A stretch of 64,000 bases of DNA from NCBI GenBank assembly GCA_022749655.1, contig CP094243.1:4898001-4962000 (forward strand), in the 5' to 3' direction. The notes under the pieces were generated by a model that did no database searches, was not told the origin of the DNA, and worked only from the letters and a program-made list of their open reading frames with translations. The stretch's first letter is position 1; every line of letters starts with the position of its first letter. Shown piece by piece: positions 18,904-31,876 of this stretch. A program made the translations under genes and the position numbers. Origin of the DNA: Xanthomonas phaseoli pv. phaseoli (lineage in GTDB: Bacteria > Pseudomonadota > Gammaproteobacteria > Xanthomonadales > Xanthomonadaceae).

Positions 18904-21793
18904 TCAGAACGTAAACACGTATTCGGCAGCCACTTCGCGGCCGATCGGGTTGAACAGCGTGGTGTTGTAGAAGCCGTAGCCGTAGAAGCGTTCTTTGTGG
19001 TCGTAGCCCACTTCGTTGAAGACGTTGTTGACGTAGAAATTGACCTTGGCGTGGTCGGTGATCTTGTAGCCGGTGCTCAGGTTCCAGTAGATCGCCGGGC
19101 CCACGCGGCCGAAGTAGCGCTTGCTGGTTTCGCCCAGGTGCACGTTGCCGGTATCGGTCACCAGGCACGCATCGGAGGCGCTGGGTTGATAGCCGTCGTC
19201 GAAGCGTTCGCAGGTGCCCCAGTTGACGGCACGCACGGAACCGATCCGGCGGAAGTACACGGTCCAGTCCCAGGGGCCGCCGTTGTCCCAATGCACGCTG
19301 CCACGCACGCGGCTGCGCACGCGTTCGTCGCGGCGGTTTTCGTCGCTGTCGGTGCGGTAGATCTGCTCGCGGTAGGCGATCAGATTGTTGTAGTCCAGCG
19401 ACAGCTGGAAGTTGCCCCAGTCGGCGGTGGCAAGGCGATATTTCAGCGATGCATCGATGCCGGAGGTTTCCATCTGCGCCAGGTTGATCGGGCCGCGCTC
19501 GATGCTGGCGATGGTGCCGTCGGCATTGCGCGTCACGCGCGAGGTGATGGTGTCGCAATAGCCCGCGCCGCCGGGATTGTTCCAGGTGCCGCCGCTGATG
19601 GTGGTGCCGGTACGGCAGCCGGCTTCGGCCGACAGGATTTCGTCGGGGTCCAGGTCCTTGATCATTTCCTCCAGCTGGATGCGGTAGTAATCCACGCTCA
19701 GCGACAGCCCCTGCGCGATGTCCCACACCACGCCACCGGTGAACGAGCGGCCGGTTTCCGAGCGCAGATCCGGAGTGCCACGGCGGTTCACGTCCACGGT
19801 GTAGAAGATGTTGTTGTTTTCGTCGTTGCAGCCGCCGGTCAGGTACGCGCCCGAAGAAATGCAGCGGTACTGGTCGATCACCGTCTGATTGGTGGAGCTG
19901 GGTTCGCCCAGCACGTAATGCATGTCCGGCGCGCGGAAGCTGGTGGCCACGGTGCTGCGCACCAGCAGGCTTTCCACCGGCCGCCATTCCAGACCCGCGC
20001 TCCAGGTGGTGTCGCTCTGCGTGCCCACGTCGGTGGGGATGGCGGCCGAAGAACGGTAATTGCCGTAGCGATCGTAACGGCCGGCCACATTCGCGCTCAA
20101 TGTGGAGAGCAACGGAATCTGGAATTCCAGACCGGCCGAACTGCGCATGCGTTCGCCACCGCCGCTGTCCACCACGTCCACCGGGTAGCATTCGTTGGCA
20201 CAGGGGTCGGGAGAGAGTTGATAGCCCTGCTTTGCCACTTCGGCCACGGTGGCGAAACGGATCGGCCCGGCCCAGCCCTGCACCACATCGCCGCTTACGC
20301 TGAAACTGGCTTGATTCACCCACGAATAGGCCGAATTGTGCGATTTGGCGACCAGGTTGTCGTACTGGTCCGACGACAACGGGGTGTATAGGCGTGCTTG
20401 GTTGATCGCATAGATCGGCGTGCCATCGGCGGCAGTGCCGAGGAGCTGCCGAGGAAGTAGTCGGTGGCGCGCGCGGTGTCCACGGTGCGGATGTATTCGT
20501 CGACGGTGTAGCGCGAGCGGCCTACGCTGAACTCCCAATCGAAACGGTCGGCCCACACACCGCGCAAGCCGGCGCTCAGATCCCAGGACTGCTCCTTGTT
20601 GTAGTTGGCAAGCCGGTCCCAGCCGCCGGCTTCGCGCCGGGTGAGCTGGCGGATCAGGTTCAACGAACGCCCGGTGGCCGCGTCCTGGAACGGGCCCAGG
20701 TAGGCGTACGGCGGGTCGTAGGTCCAACGGCCGATGCTGCGGTTGGCAGAGAACGTGGCCCAGGCTTCGGTGTGTTCGCCGAACTTCCAGGTGCCGTAGA
20801 GATATGCCGAATAATCCTCGCTGCCGGTGACCAGCCCCCAGTCGCCGTAATCGCGTGCCACCCCGCAGTAATCGCCGGCGTTGGTGAGCGCGCCGGTGTT
20901 CTGGTTGTAGCTCAGCCGCTGCGCGTCGATGAACTCGCCCCGAAGCGCGCGCAGGTGCCGGCCGGCGGTGCCAGGCGCTCGTTGGTATTGGCATCGATCA
21001 GGCTCAAACCGGTGAACGGATTGAAACCGTACAGGCGGTTCTGGCCGGTCCAGTTGGAGTAGGACATGTCGTCCGAATCGTCCATCTGTGGGCGATCGCG
21101 TCCGCTCAACGGGTCGCGCCGGGTGGCCTGCAGCGCATAGGTCAGGCTCCAGTTCTCGCCGGTGCGCCCGCCGGCCCAGGACACGTCGAAGCTGTCGCGC
21201 CCACCTTCGGTGGCGGTGCCGCCGCGCAGGCGCACCTGGTCGCCCTGATAGTCGCGCTTGAGGATCACGTTGATCACGCCGGCCACGGCGTCCGAGCCGT
21301 AAATCGCCGACGCACCGCCAGTGAGGATGTCGATGCGCTCCACTGCGGCGGAAGGAATATTGCTGTAGTTGGAGAAGTTGCTCTCGCCGCCGTAGGGCAG
21401 CGGGTAATCGGCCACGCGATGCCCGTTGACCAGCAGCAGCGTCCGCCCCGGCCCGAGGTCGCGCAGATTGATTGGCGAGGCGTTGGGCGTATGCGAGCCC
21501 CACTGCGTATCGGCTTCCACCGAGCCCTGCTGATTCATGCTGTTGAGCACGTCGTAGACGGTGGCAAAGCCTTCCTGCTGGATCTGCTGCGCACTGATGG
21601 TGACCACCGGTTGCGCACCTTCGACCTGCGCGCGCTTGATGCGCGAACCGGTGACGCTGACCGCATCCAGCGTGGAGGTGGCGCGCGTGGCATCGGGTTC
21701 GGTTTGCTGGGCCATGAGCGGCGGCGCGCACGCAGCAGTCACGGCAAGGGAGACGGAAATCGACAAGGCAAGGCGATGACTGCGGCAGTTCAT
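18904..21793 (-). CDS. TonB-dependent outer-membrane receptor, two frameshifts in this sequence
   Basis: The ATG at 21793 opens a signal peptide (MNCRSHRLALSISVSLAV). The plug domain begins at about residue 45 (VSVTGSRIKRAQVEGAQPV) and contains NLRDLGPGRTLLLVNGHRV and GGASAIYGSDAVAGVINVIL. A large beta barrel follows and ends in AAEYVFTF with the terminal Phe typical of outer-membrane proteins. Single bases are missing at the C4 run 20938-20941 (plus strand) and near 20442. Repairing both gives one 963-residue frame. The receptor imports a large ligand with TonB/ExbBD energy; the ligand cannot be told from sequence. No adjacent transporter or regulator gene is present. About 420 bp separate it from divergent xopX. 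Confidence 0.88.
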
Positions 21794-22214
21794 AAGATCC
21801 CCGGGAGAGGCCGGACGCGGCCGGCGTGGCAGTGCACTGCAACGACGCCTGCCAGCGATGCGTGCACCGCTGCCCCTTGTCCGATGGCCCCCGACCGCTC
21901 GGCGCAAACGCCTGCCCAGCGACGCTAAGGCTGCGATGACATCGGTGTCAACAGGAGGTCACAGAGTGTGACGGCGATCGACGATGCGGCCGGCTGGGGG
22001 TACCTCCACCACGATTTCTGCGCGCCCAGCGCACTCGACCCTGCGCAGGTGCAACAGGTCATGCGATCACAAGTTGCCACCGTCCTGCCTGGTTGGTTCT
22101 TCCTGCAACGCAGGAGTTCGCATCGCGTTATGCCGGCCGGGCAGGCTTGTTCGAATGATGCATGTGCGCCAGCCAGTACCCGCTGGCCGCTCCCTCCCAT
22201 CAAGGAAACCCACC

Positions 22215-24342
22215 ATGGAGATCAAGAAACAGCAAACCGCAGGCCCCTCTTCCCTGGCGCCATTGCACGACACCCATACCGACAACGCTCCGGTCGCCGA
22301 CGCCACGTCGCCGACGCAAACGCCGCTCCACCCCAGCTTGTCGGCGCTCACTCCGCGCAGCCGTTCGCGCGCGTCCACCGCCGACTCCGAGCACGGCGCT
22401 TCGCCGGTGCCCTCGCACGACGCTGAACCGCCAGCCCATTCACCCGAACGCGCCGCCGGCCCGTCCACCCCCCTCGCTTGCCGCCCGCGCAAACGCTGCA
22501 TTGGCAAGCGGCGTGCAGCAGGCTTACGCTGCGGTATCGAAGGGGGCGTCCGATCTCTGGTCGCTGGCGGATCTGCGCACCATGCTGCAGATCCATGCGG
22601 ACGATCCTGCATTCCTGCAGATGGTGCGTCACACCGACCCGGAACAGCAGGCGCCGCACAGTCTGGCCGCGTGCCGCCAGCAGATCACCCAGCTGCGCGA
22701 TGTCATCGAAGCGGCAACCGGTCTGGAAGCACGCTTCCGCCAGCAATTGCTCGGCGACATCAAGGCCGTGGAAGACGCGCTGCAGCCGCTGGAGCACGGC
22801 ACACCTGCGGCCGGGCGGGCGCTGAAGTCGCTGGCCAACCTGGTCAATCTGTGGCCCCTGGTCGTCCCCAGTCCGTTTCTGGGCAACCAGGCCAAGACCT
22901 TCGCCTATTCCATCGCCGCGGCAACCAAGGGCGTGATGACGCTTTCGGCCTCTGCGCTGCGTCCCACCGCCGACGGACTTCCGTTCCCGCTGATGGGCGG
23001 GCAGCTGGGGCGAGACGCCAACGAAATGCATTTCTACGCCATCTTGCTCAACGGACTGTTCCTCACCACCGAACTGCCCAAGAAATTCGGCAACCCGTCC
23101 ATGCGGCACCAGGCCGAAGCAGTGGAAAACAACCCGGGATTTGCCGCGGCCGCATCGACCGCGTGCGCGGCGATGGTGCTCACGCCCTTCCTCTGGAACA
23201 GCCTCAACGTGCTCGGCAATCGACTGCAACACAAGGTGTCGCACCTGGGCGCCAGCATTGCAGAAAGCGCCGGTTTTCAAAGCCAGGCGCAGCGGTTGCG
23301 TGCACGCCTGACGCCCGGCCAGATCAGCGCGCAACTGCGCACGCAACTCAACGAGATCTGCGCCGCTCTGGAGAACGGCCGAGAAGCGTTTCAACAGGCA
23401 CGTCGCGCGTTCACCGACCCGAGCCAAGGGCACGAGCTCACCCGTACGCTCAATGCCCAGTGCACGCACCTGCTGGAGACGCTGGACCAATGCAGCAAGC
23501 GACTGAGCACTGCGCTACAAGTGGACCAGAACCAGAATCAGGACCAGCCAGCCACCATCCCGCGCCAGGTCACCAACCACGACATTGCCCCCAAGCTGGC
23601 ACTGGCGACGCTGGCGGCCGGAGTGACCGGGCTGACGGTCTACCTGATCCAACCGGATCGGATCGGCACGGTCGACCTGGTTGCCGACTCCATCCTTGTC
23701 ACGACCGTGATGATGCAGTCGGCGCTCAACGCACATGCGACCCGCCAGGACGCAATGGAGCGCTTCAAGGCCATGTGCTCCGGCAGCTTGGTGATGGCGC
23801 TGGCCCTGGGCGTGGAGAAACTGTCCAAGACCTTGGCAGACAAGAGCCTGATCGAATCCTCGTCGGCATCGCCCTACTACGCCGGCGCGATCATGTCGCT
23901 GATGTCGATGACCATGCCGGGCCCGATGGCGCGTGGCGCAGAGCTGGCGATGAACTGGGGCGGCGCGCAGGTCATGCGGGTGTTCAGAGGGCCCGACGGC
24001 ACCACGCTCGCCACCCGCATGCCGTCCTCGCCCGAGGAGCTCATCCAGCACGTGGAAGACACGGCCAGATATGTGCAGAGCCTGTCGCCGGACCAGGCAC
24101 AGGAGTACGCGCAGCGGGTCGGCGAGATCGCCCTGCAGGTGATCGAGGACGCCGGCGCGCAGGCGCAGACCAGGCCCAGCAGCAGCGTCACGATCACCGA
24201 AATCGACGACATCGCCGATATCGAGGAGACGAACGACGATGCCGCGTTGGCCGCAGCCAGTGCATCGCCTGAGCAACGCTCGCCTGCGCACGCGCATCGG
24301 TCGCCGGATCAGGCCGCAACCAGCACAGCGCCTTCGTCCTGA
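22215..24342 (+). CDS. xopX: Type III effector XopX, frameshifted in this sequence
   Basis: A 708-residue protein (after repair) that I recognise as XopX, an effector delivered into plant cells that suppresses immunity. The ATG at 22215 begins MEIKKQQTAGPSSLAPLHD, a Ser/Pro/Thr-rich N terminus of the kind used as a type III signal. The frame is broken at the C6 run 22468-22473; removing one C joins PERAAGPSTP to SLAARANAALASGV. The body has helical and hydrophobic stretches (LALATLAAGVTGLTVYL, YYAGAIMSLMSMTMPGPM). The C terminus is acidic, then Ser/Ala/Pro-rich. It lies beside groEL, as in other xanthomonads, and shares a bidirectional terminator with it. No perfect PIP box was found in the 250 bp upstream. 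Confidence 0.85.
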
Positions 24343-24400
24343 GGGACGAGCGCCGGTCACCGGCAACTGCCGCGTGCATGCGCAAGTGACGCGCATAAAA

Positions 24401-24422
24401 AACCCCGCCATTTGGCGGGGTT
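24401..24422. terminator. Bidirectional terminator between xopX and groEL
   Basis: AACCCCGCC and GGCGGGGTT form a 9-bp stem with a 4-base loop, with A and T runs on the two sides. It serves the convergent xopX (plus) and groEL (minus) transcripts. Confidence 0.9.
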
Positions 24423-24452
24423 TTTTTAACGCAACAGCCGAAGTGGCGTGGA

Positions 24453-26099
<1,647 letters not shown>

Positions 26100-26106
26100 T
26101 TACTCC

Positions 26107-26229
26107 GGAAATTGGGAATGGGGAATGGGGAATGGGGAATCGGTCAATCAAGGGCGGATATCGGGGCTGGGCGGGATGGCGAGGGCGCTGGCCGCTCTAC
26201 CGATTCCCAATTCCCTACTCCCGATTCCC
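26107..26229. mobile_element. Short inverted-array element between groES and groEL (MITE-like)
   Basis: The left array (26107-26143, plus orientation) has five 7-bp units, GGAAATT, three GGGAATG and GGGAATC, then GG. The right array (26200-26229, inverted) reads on the minus strand GGGAATC, GGGAGTA, GGGAATT, GGGAATC, GG. They enclose 56 bp with no gene. The layout matches the S23-containing element at 33734-34176, including the GGGAGT second unit in the inverted end, so I interpret it as a deletion derivative. The element lies wholly within the groES-groEL gap. Confidence 0.6.
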
Positions 26230-26245
26230 GGCGCATAGCGCCTGA

Positions 26246-26533
26246 TCAGCCGATGACGGCCAGGATGTCGTCTTCGCGCAGCACCTTGTACTCGACGCCT
26301 TCGGACTTGTAGCTGCTGCCGGCGTACTGGCCGTAGATGACCTTGTCGCCAACCTTGACCACCGGCGCGCGCAGGCTGCCGTTGTCCAGCGGCTTGCCGG
26401 CGCCGATCGCGACGACTTCACCCTTGGTGGACTTTTCCTTGGCGGAGTCCGGAATCACGATGCCGCCGGCGGAAACTTCGTCGGCTTCGATCGGCTTGAC
26501 TACAACGCGGTCGTGAAGCGGCTTGATGCTCAT
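26246..26533 (-). CDS. groES: 10-kDa co-chaperonin GroES
   Basis: A 95-residue cap of the GroEL ring. It starts [20 protein letters not shown] and has the mobile-loop region around [20 protein letters not shown]. The ribosome site AAGAGG precedes the ATG at 26533. It is the first gene of the groESL operon. A CIRCE-like site lies 49 bp upstream and a heat-shock-type promoter lies further up, so expression is predicted to depend on both HrcA and sigma-32. Confidence 0.99.
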
Positions 26534-26581
26534 AGAGAAGACCTCTTAAGTGTTTGATTGGCCTGGAAATTATCGGCGATG

Positions 26582-26608
26582 TTAGCACTCGCACATGACG
26601 ACTGCCAG
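26582..26608 (-). promoter_or_regulatory. CIRCE-like HrcA operator of groESL, one degenerate half
   Basis: The plus strand has TTAGCACTC (perfect half-site), a 9-base spacer, then GACTGCCAG, which matches 6 of 9 positions of the expected GAGTGCTAA. Spacing is exactly that of CIRCE. HrcA binding is known for this element; the weaker half may reduce affinity. Confidence 0.8.
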
Positions 26609-26650
26609 CACAGCGCGCGGAAAAAACCCGACAGAGCGGGTGCGGGCCAG

Positions 26651-26678
26651 AGATTGTGCTGCGTGGGCGGCTTTCAAG
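26651..26678 (-). promoter_or_regulatory. Candidate sigma-32 promoter of groESL
   Basis: On the minus strand CTTGAAA (complement of 26672-26678) is followed after 13 bases by CACAATCT (complement of 26651-26658). These resemble the heat-shock -35 (CTTGAAA) and -10 (CCCCATNT) elements. The predicted start lies upstream of the CIRCE site, so HrcA would block elongation or open-complex formation. Confidence 0.5.
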
Positions 26679-26961
26679 GCCTGGCGGCAAAAATTTTTCG
26701 ACGGCGGCGGTCTCGGCCAGAGGCCACTACGAGTGCGGCGCGGGGCCAGGGACAATGCACGGCCATGCCTGTTGACGGCGATTGACGCGCTGCCGATGGC
26801 CCAGAGCCGGAAGGCATGCCGGGGCGGCGGCGCTGAATGCCTTGCTGCCACCGCAGGCCCGCGCGTTTCCGCCACGCTCTAGAAATGGAACCAGGTTCCA
26901 TCGCTTGTCATGCGCGCGCCTTAAAGTCGGGAACGCATTCCCCGATCACAAGGAGCTGTCG

Positions 26962-28756
26962 ATGAGGTTGCCGTCCCGTTTCGTGTCCCTGCGTTGCACC
27001 CTTCCGCTGGCCTGCGCGTTCGCGCTCGGTGCCACCTCCGCCAATGCCGCGGTCTTCATCAACGAACTGCACTACGACGACGCGGGCGCCTCCGGCGACA
27101 GCGGCGAAGGCGTGGAAGTGGTGGCCACCGCCGGCGAATCGCTGAGCGGCTATCGCATTTACCTGTACAACGGCGCCGCCCCCGGTGCGGCAGTGATGTA
27201 TGCCAACACGGCGGTGCCGGCAGGCACGGTGGTGAGCTGCGGCAGCCAGGTGCGTATCGCCACGGTGAGCTACGCCAGCAACGGCGTGCAGAACGGCCCC
27301 AACGATGGCGTGGCGCTGGTCGACCCCAACGGGCAGTTGGTGCAATTCCTCAGTTACGAAGGCGCCATCACCGGCAGCGGCGGCCGGCGGCCCGGCGGCC
27401 GGCGTGACCAGCCAGAACCTGCCGGTGAGCGAGAGCAACAGCACCGCGGTCGGCAGTTCGCTGCAACTGACCGGCACCGGCACCACCGCGGCCAACTTCA
27501 GCTGGGCCGGCTCGGCGGCGCAGACCTTCGGCGCCTGCAACCGCGGCCAGACCTTCGCCGGCAGCGACGGTGGCAGCACCGGTGCGCCCACCATCAGCAG
27601 CACCACACCGACGCAAGGCGCCACCGGCTTCCCGGCCGCCGGCGATCTGGCCGTGGGCTTCAGCGAAGCGGTGACGCTGGGCAGCGGCGCGTTTGCGCTG
27701 AGCTGCGCCAGCTCCGGCAACGTGGCACTGACATACCCGACCAGCGGCACCCGCTTCACGCTGTCCACCAACACTGCCCTGGTCGGCGGCGAGCGCTGCA
27801 CGTTGGCCATCACCGCAAGCGCCATCCGCGATGCCAGCGGCCTGAGCCCGGCCGCCAACCAGTCCATCGCCTTCACTGTGGCCACCGCCAGCGGCGGCGC
27901 CACCGGCTACTACTCGCGGGTGAACACCACCAGCCCCAGCCAGCTGCGCTGCTCGCTCAACACCACCATTCGCGGCCACACCGTGTACCCGTACAGCGGC
28001 AGCGGCACCAGCACCTGGACCATCCTGGAAATGGCCGACGAGGATCCCAGCAACAGCGGCCGCATCCTGGACGCCTACCGCAACCGCAGCTACGCCAAGG
28101 TCAGCGACCGGGCCGGCACCGGCAGCGGACTCACCTACAACCGCGAGCACACCTGGCCCAACTCGCTGGGCTTCGGCAGCGCCACCGACGACCGCGGCCT
28201 GCCGTACGCGCCCTACACCGACACCCACATGCTGTACCTGACCGACACCAGCTTCAACGCAGACCGCGGCAACAAGCCCTATGCCACCTGCACCGGCAGC
28301 TGCGGCGAGCGGGTGACCGAGGTCAACGACGGCAGTGGCGGCGGCAGCGGGCGTTACCCGGGCAATTCCAACTGGGTCCGCACGCCGGACGGCAACAGCG
28401 GCACCTTCGAGGTGTGGGGCCGGCGCAAGGGCGATATGGCGCGCGCTGTGATGTACATGGCGATCCGCTACGAAGGCGGCACCGATGCAGCCAGCGGCCA
28501 GTCCGAGCCGGACCTGGAGCTCACCGACGACCGCAGCAAGATCGTGCAGACCGCGTCCTCGCCCGCCTACATGGGCCTGCTGTCCACGTTGCTGGCCTGG
28601 CACCAGGCCGATCCGCCGGACGATGCCGAGCGCGCCCGCAACGAGGTGATCTTCAGCTTCCAGGGCAACCGCAACCCGTTCGTGGATCACCCCGAATGGG
28701 CCACTGCCAGCCTGTTCAACTCGGCCAAGCCGGCCAGTTGCCAGCTGGCCAACTGA
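26962..28756 (+). CDS. Secreted endonuclease I (NucM/Vvn-type) with N-terminal lamin-tail-like domain, frameshifted
   Basis: The ATG at 26962 follows AAGGAG and opens a signal peptide ending near SANA. Residues about 28-150 (AVFINELHYDDAGASGDSGE) resemble a lamin-tail domain. An Ig-like linker (TQGATGFPAAGDLAVGFSEA) follows, then the endonuclease I domain with catalytic NREHTWPNSLGF and metal or DNA contacts in YLTDTSFNADRGNKPY. The enzyme degrades extracellular DNA or RNA. At 27379-27400 the repetitive sequence ggccggcggcccggcggccgg shifts the frame by +1. Removing a 7-bp duplicate joins GAITGSGG to PAAGVTSQNLPV and gives 595 residues. This lesion is not a simple homopolymer change. Confidence 0.85.
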
Positions 28757-29221
28757 GACCGGCTCACATATGGCGCGCGCACCGCCAGGCGGGAGTGGAC
28801 AGCGCGCTCGGAGCCGCCCTGTACGCGTGGCACCTGCCCGATTCCGGCCCCCGCGCGCACCCGCCTGGCGGTGCGCGCAAACGGGTTGCCAATTGGTCTG
28901 GACTACCCCGGCGGGGCGAGAGAGGCGCAGGCCGGGGCGGTCGCGTGGGGCGGCTTGTCCACCAACCCGTGATGCCGGGCGCCGATGCAGACGGTGCGTG
29001 TCGCCGGCAGGCACCACGCCCTTGACCCACCCCCATCGACCGAACCCAGGTACCGCCCTGCCATGCACGGCAGGGCGCGAGCGAATCGCACACCCCCAAG
29101 GCGCAGCGCGCCGACCATGAGTTCGCTTGAGCCCGTCACCCCACCGGGCCCACGAAGTTAACGTCTTGTTCCGGAATCGGCGGTCGATCCCCGCAAACAG
29201 GGGATTACACTGCCAGGTCCA
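28757..29221. other. Intergenic region with one strong hairpin
   Basis: At 29054-29077, CGCCCTGCC and GGCAGGGCG form a 9-bp stem with loop ATGCAC. No T tract follows on either strand, so it is not a standard terminator. The rest holds no supported gene. Confidence 0.5.
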
Positions 29222-29562
29222 ATGAGCGCACCTTCCCTCCATTTGTTATTGAGCACCTGCCCGGATGCCGATAGCGCCGAGCGCATCGCGCAGGCCTTGC
29301 TCGAGGAACGGCTGGCCGCCTGCGTCACCGTCCTGCCCGGCGTGCAATCGCTGTACCGCTGGAAAGGCGCGATCGAGCGCAGCACCGAGGTGCAGTTGCT
29401 GATCAAGACCTGGGACGACTGCCTGCCCGACGCCATCGCGCGGCTGCAGGCCTTGCATCCGTATGAACTGCCGGAGGCGGTCGCTGTCAAGCCAGCGCCG
29501 GGCTGCCGGCGTATCTCGATTGGGTCCGGGCCGAAACCCGCAAGGAATTCCGACGTCCATGA
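29222..29562 (+). CDS. cutA: Divalent-cation tolerance protein CutA, frameshifted near its end
   Basis: CutA1 family, a small trimeric PII-like fold linked to copper tolerance. The ATG at 29222 begins MSAPSLHLLLSTCPDADSAE. Core motifs are LLEERLAACVTVLPGVQSLY, RWKGAIERSTEVQLLIKT and LHPYELPEAVAV. One base is missing near 29487 (GTCAAG where GTCCAA or GTCGAA is expected). Restoring it gives the normal C terminus AGLPAYLDWVRAETRKEFRR and 113 residues. The stop overlaps the dsbD start (ATGA), so the two are coupled. In E. coli cutA and dsbD are also neighbours. Confidence 0.88.
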
Positions 29563-31876
29563 AGTCTCTGTCCCGCTGGATCGCCCGCTGCGCGCTCCTG
29601 GCCGCCCCCTTGCTCGCCGCGCCGCTGGCGGTACTGGCGCCCACCCCCGCGCAGGCCGCCGTGACCGAAGCCGACCTGCTGCCGGTGGACCAGGCCTTCG
29701 CGCTGAGCGCCACTGCCGACAGCCGCGACCGCATCGCGCTGAATTGGAAGATCGCACCGGGCTACTACCTGTATCGCCACCGCATCAGCGTCAAGTCCGG
29801 AAAGGGGTTTGCCGCGGGCGAACTGGCGCTGCCGGAAGGCGAGAGCAAGCACGACGAGTTCTTCGGCCAGGTGCAGACCTACCGCAGGCAACTGCAGGCC
29901 ACCCTGGCCGGCAAGGCCGACCCGGCGGTGCAGACCGCCGTCCTGCAGGTGCAGTACCAGGGCTGCGCCGATGCCGGCGTGTGTTATCCGCCGCAGCGGC
30001 GCGAAATCCGCGTCGATTTGCCCGCGGCCGACGCCACCGGGGCGCAGGCCACCGCTGCGCCACGTGAAAACCTGGGCGCGCTGGTGCCACGCAGCGCCAC
30101 CGGCCCGCGCCTGTTCGGCGCCCCCGGCCAGACCGCCGGCATGGACGCGTTGCCGCTGCCGGCCGAGCAGGCGTTCAACTTCGAAGCCATCGTCGGCGAC
30201 GGCAACAGCCTGCTGCTGCGCTTCACCCCGGCGCCGGGCTATTACATCTACCGCGACCGCACCTCGCTGGCATTGGAAGGGGCCGGCGGCGTGCGCACCG
30301 GGCTGCCGCGCTGGCCGCAAGGCAAGGCCCATCGCGACGAACATTTCGGCGATGTGGTGGTGTATTTCGACCAGGCCGAAGTGACCTTGCCGCTGCTGCG
30401 CGACCACCCCGATCCGGCCCACGTGACCCTGGTGGCCACCTTCCAGGGCTGCCAGACCGACGGCATCTGCTATCCGCCGATGACCCGCCGCGTCGCCCTC
30501 GATGTACCGGCCGGCACCGTGTCGCCGCAGAACCAGGCGCAGGCTGCGCCATTGATGATTTCGCCGCTGGCCGCCGGCCAGGCACCGGTCGAGCCCGCGC
30601 CGGCTGCCAGCACTGCCGGCCCGGTCGCCGATGCCTCGGCCGGCAATCCGGAGCGCACGCCACCGCCGCATACCGACAAGGGCCTGCTGGGCATGCTGGT
30701 GCTGGCCCTGCTGGGCGGGTTGGTGCTGAACCTGATGCCCTGCGTGCTGCCGATCCTGTCGCTGAAGGTGCTGGGCCTGGCGCACAGCGGCGAAAGCCGC
30801 GGCCATGCGCGTCGCCATGCCATCTGGTACTCGCTGGGCGTACTGGTGTCCTTCGCCGCCGTCGGCGGGCTGGTGATCGGCTTGCGCGCCGCCGGGCAGG
30901 CCGCCGGCTGGGGCTTCCAGCTGCAGCAGCCGTGGTTCGTCGCGGCGCTGGCGTATCTGATGTTCGCGGTGGGGCTGAGCCTGTCGGGCGTGTTCACCTT
31001 GGGCACCAACCTGGGCGGCATCGGCCAGTCGCTGGCCGCGCGCAACGGGCCGCTGGGCGACTTCTTCACCGGCGTGCTGGCCTGCGTGGTCGCCAGCCCC
31101 TGCATCGCGCCGTTCATGGGCACGGCCCTGGCCTACGCCTTCACCGCGCCCGCGCTGCTGGCGATGCTGGTGTTTCTGGTGCTGGGCCTGGGCCTGGCGC
31201 TGCCGTTCCTGCTGATCGGCTTCGTGCCTTCGCTGGCGCGGCGCCTGCCCACCCCGGGGCGTGGATGGAAACGCTCAAGCAGGTGCTGGCGTTCCCCATG
31301 TACCTCACCGCGATCTGGCTGCTGTGGGTCCTGGGCAAGCAGCGCGGCGTGGATGCGCTGGCCTTGATGCTGGTCGGCGCCACCCTGCTGGCCCTGGGGT
31401 TGTGGTGCTTGGAGCGCAGCCGCTGGAAGAGCCACCGCCTGGGCATGGGCCTGGCCACGGCGATGCTGGTGCTGGCACTGGTGCCGGTGGTCGCGGTCAC
31501 GCGCCTGAGCCTGCCGGCAGCCACCGCGGCAGATGGCGTGGTGGCGTTCTCGCCGCAGTTGCTGGACCGCCTGCGTGCCGACAACCGCGTGGTCTTCGTC
31601 AATATGACCGCCGACTGGTGCGTAACCTGCAAGGCCAACGAAAAGAACGTGCTGAGCAGCGCCGAATTCCGCGACGCGTTGCGCCGCGTCGACGCGGTCT
31701 ACATGAAGGGCGACTGGACCAACGTCGATCCCGCCATCAGTACCTTCCTGGACCAGCACCAGGCCGTCGGCGTGCCGCTGTACGTGGTCTACGGCCCCGG
31801 CGCCCCGCCGGCGATCCTGCCGACCGTGCTGACCGGCGCGATTACCGAAGATGCCTTGCTCCGCGCAGCGCGGTGA
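29559..31876 (+). CDS. dsbD: Thiol:disulfide interchange protein DsbD with two N-terminal alpha domains, frameshifted
   Basis: DsbD carries electrons from cytosolic thioredoxin across the inner membrane to periplasmic DsbC/DsbG and cytochrome c maturation factors. A signal peptide opens at the ATG 29559. Two copies of the alpha-domain active-site motif follow: QGCADAGVCYPP (C136, C142) and QGCQTDGICYPP (C298, C304). Most DsbD proteins have one. The transmembrane beta domain starts near residue 370 with GGLVLNLMPCVLPILSLKVL. The C-terminal thioredoxin-like gamma domain has DWCVTCK (C687, C690). One G is missing from the G4 run 31256-31259; the repaired length is 772. Confidence 0.93.

Noticed and set aside
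22110..22155. Possible PIP box before xopX (TTCGC ... TTCGA)
   Set aside because: The two half-sites are 28 bases apart instead of the 15 expected for HrpX binding.
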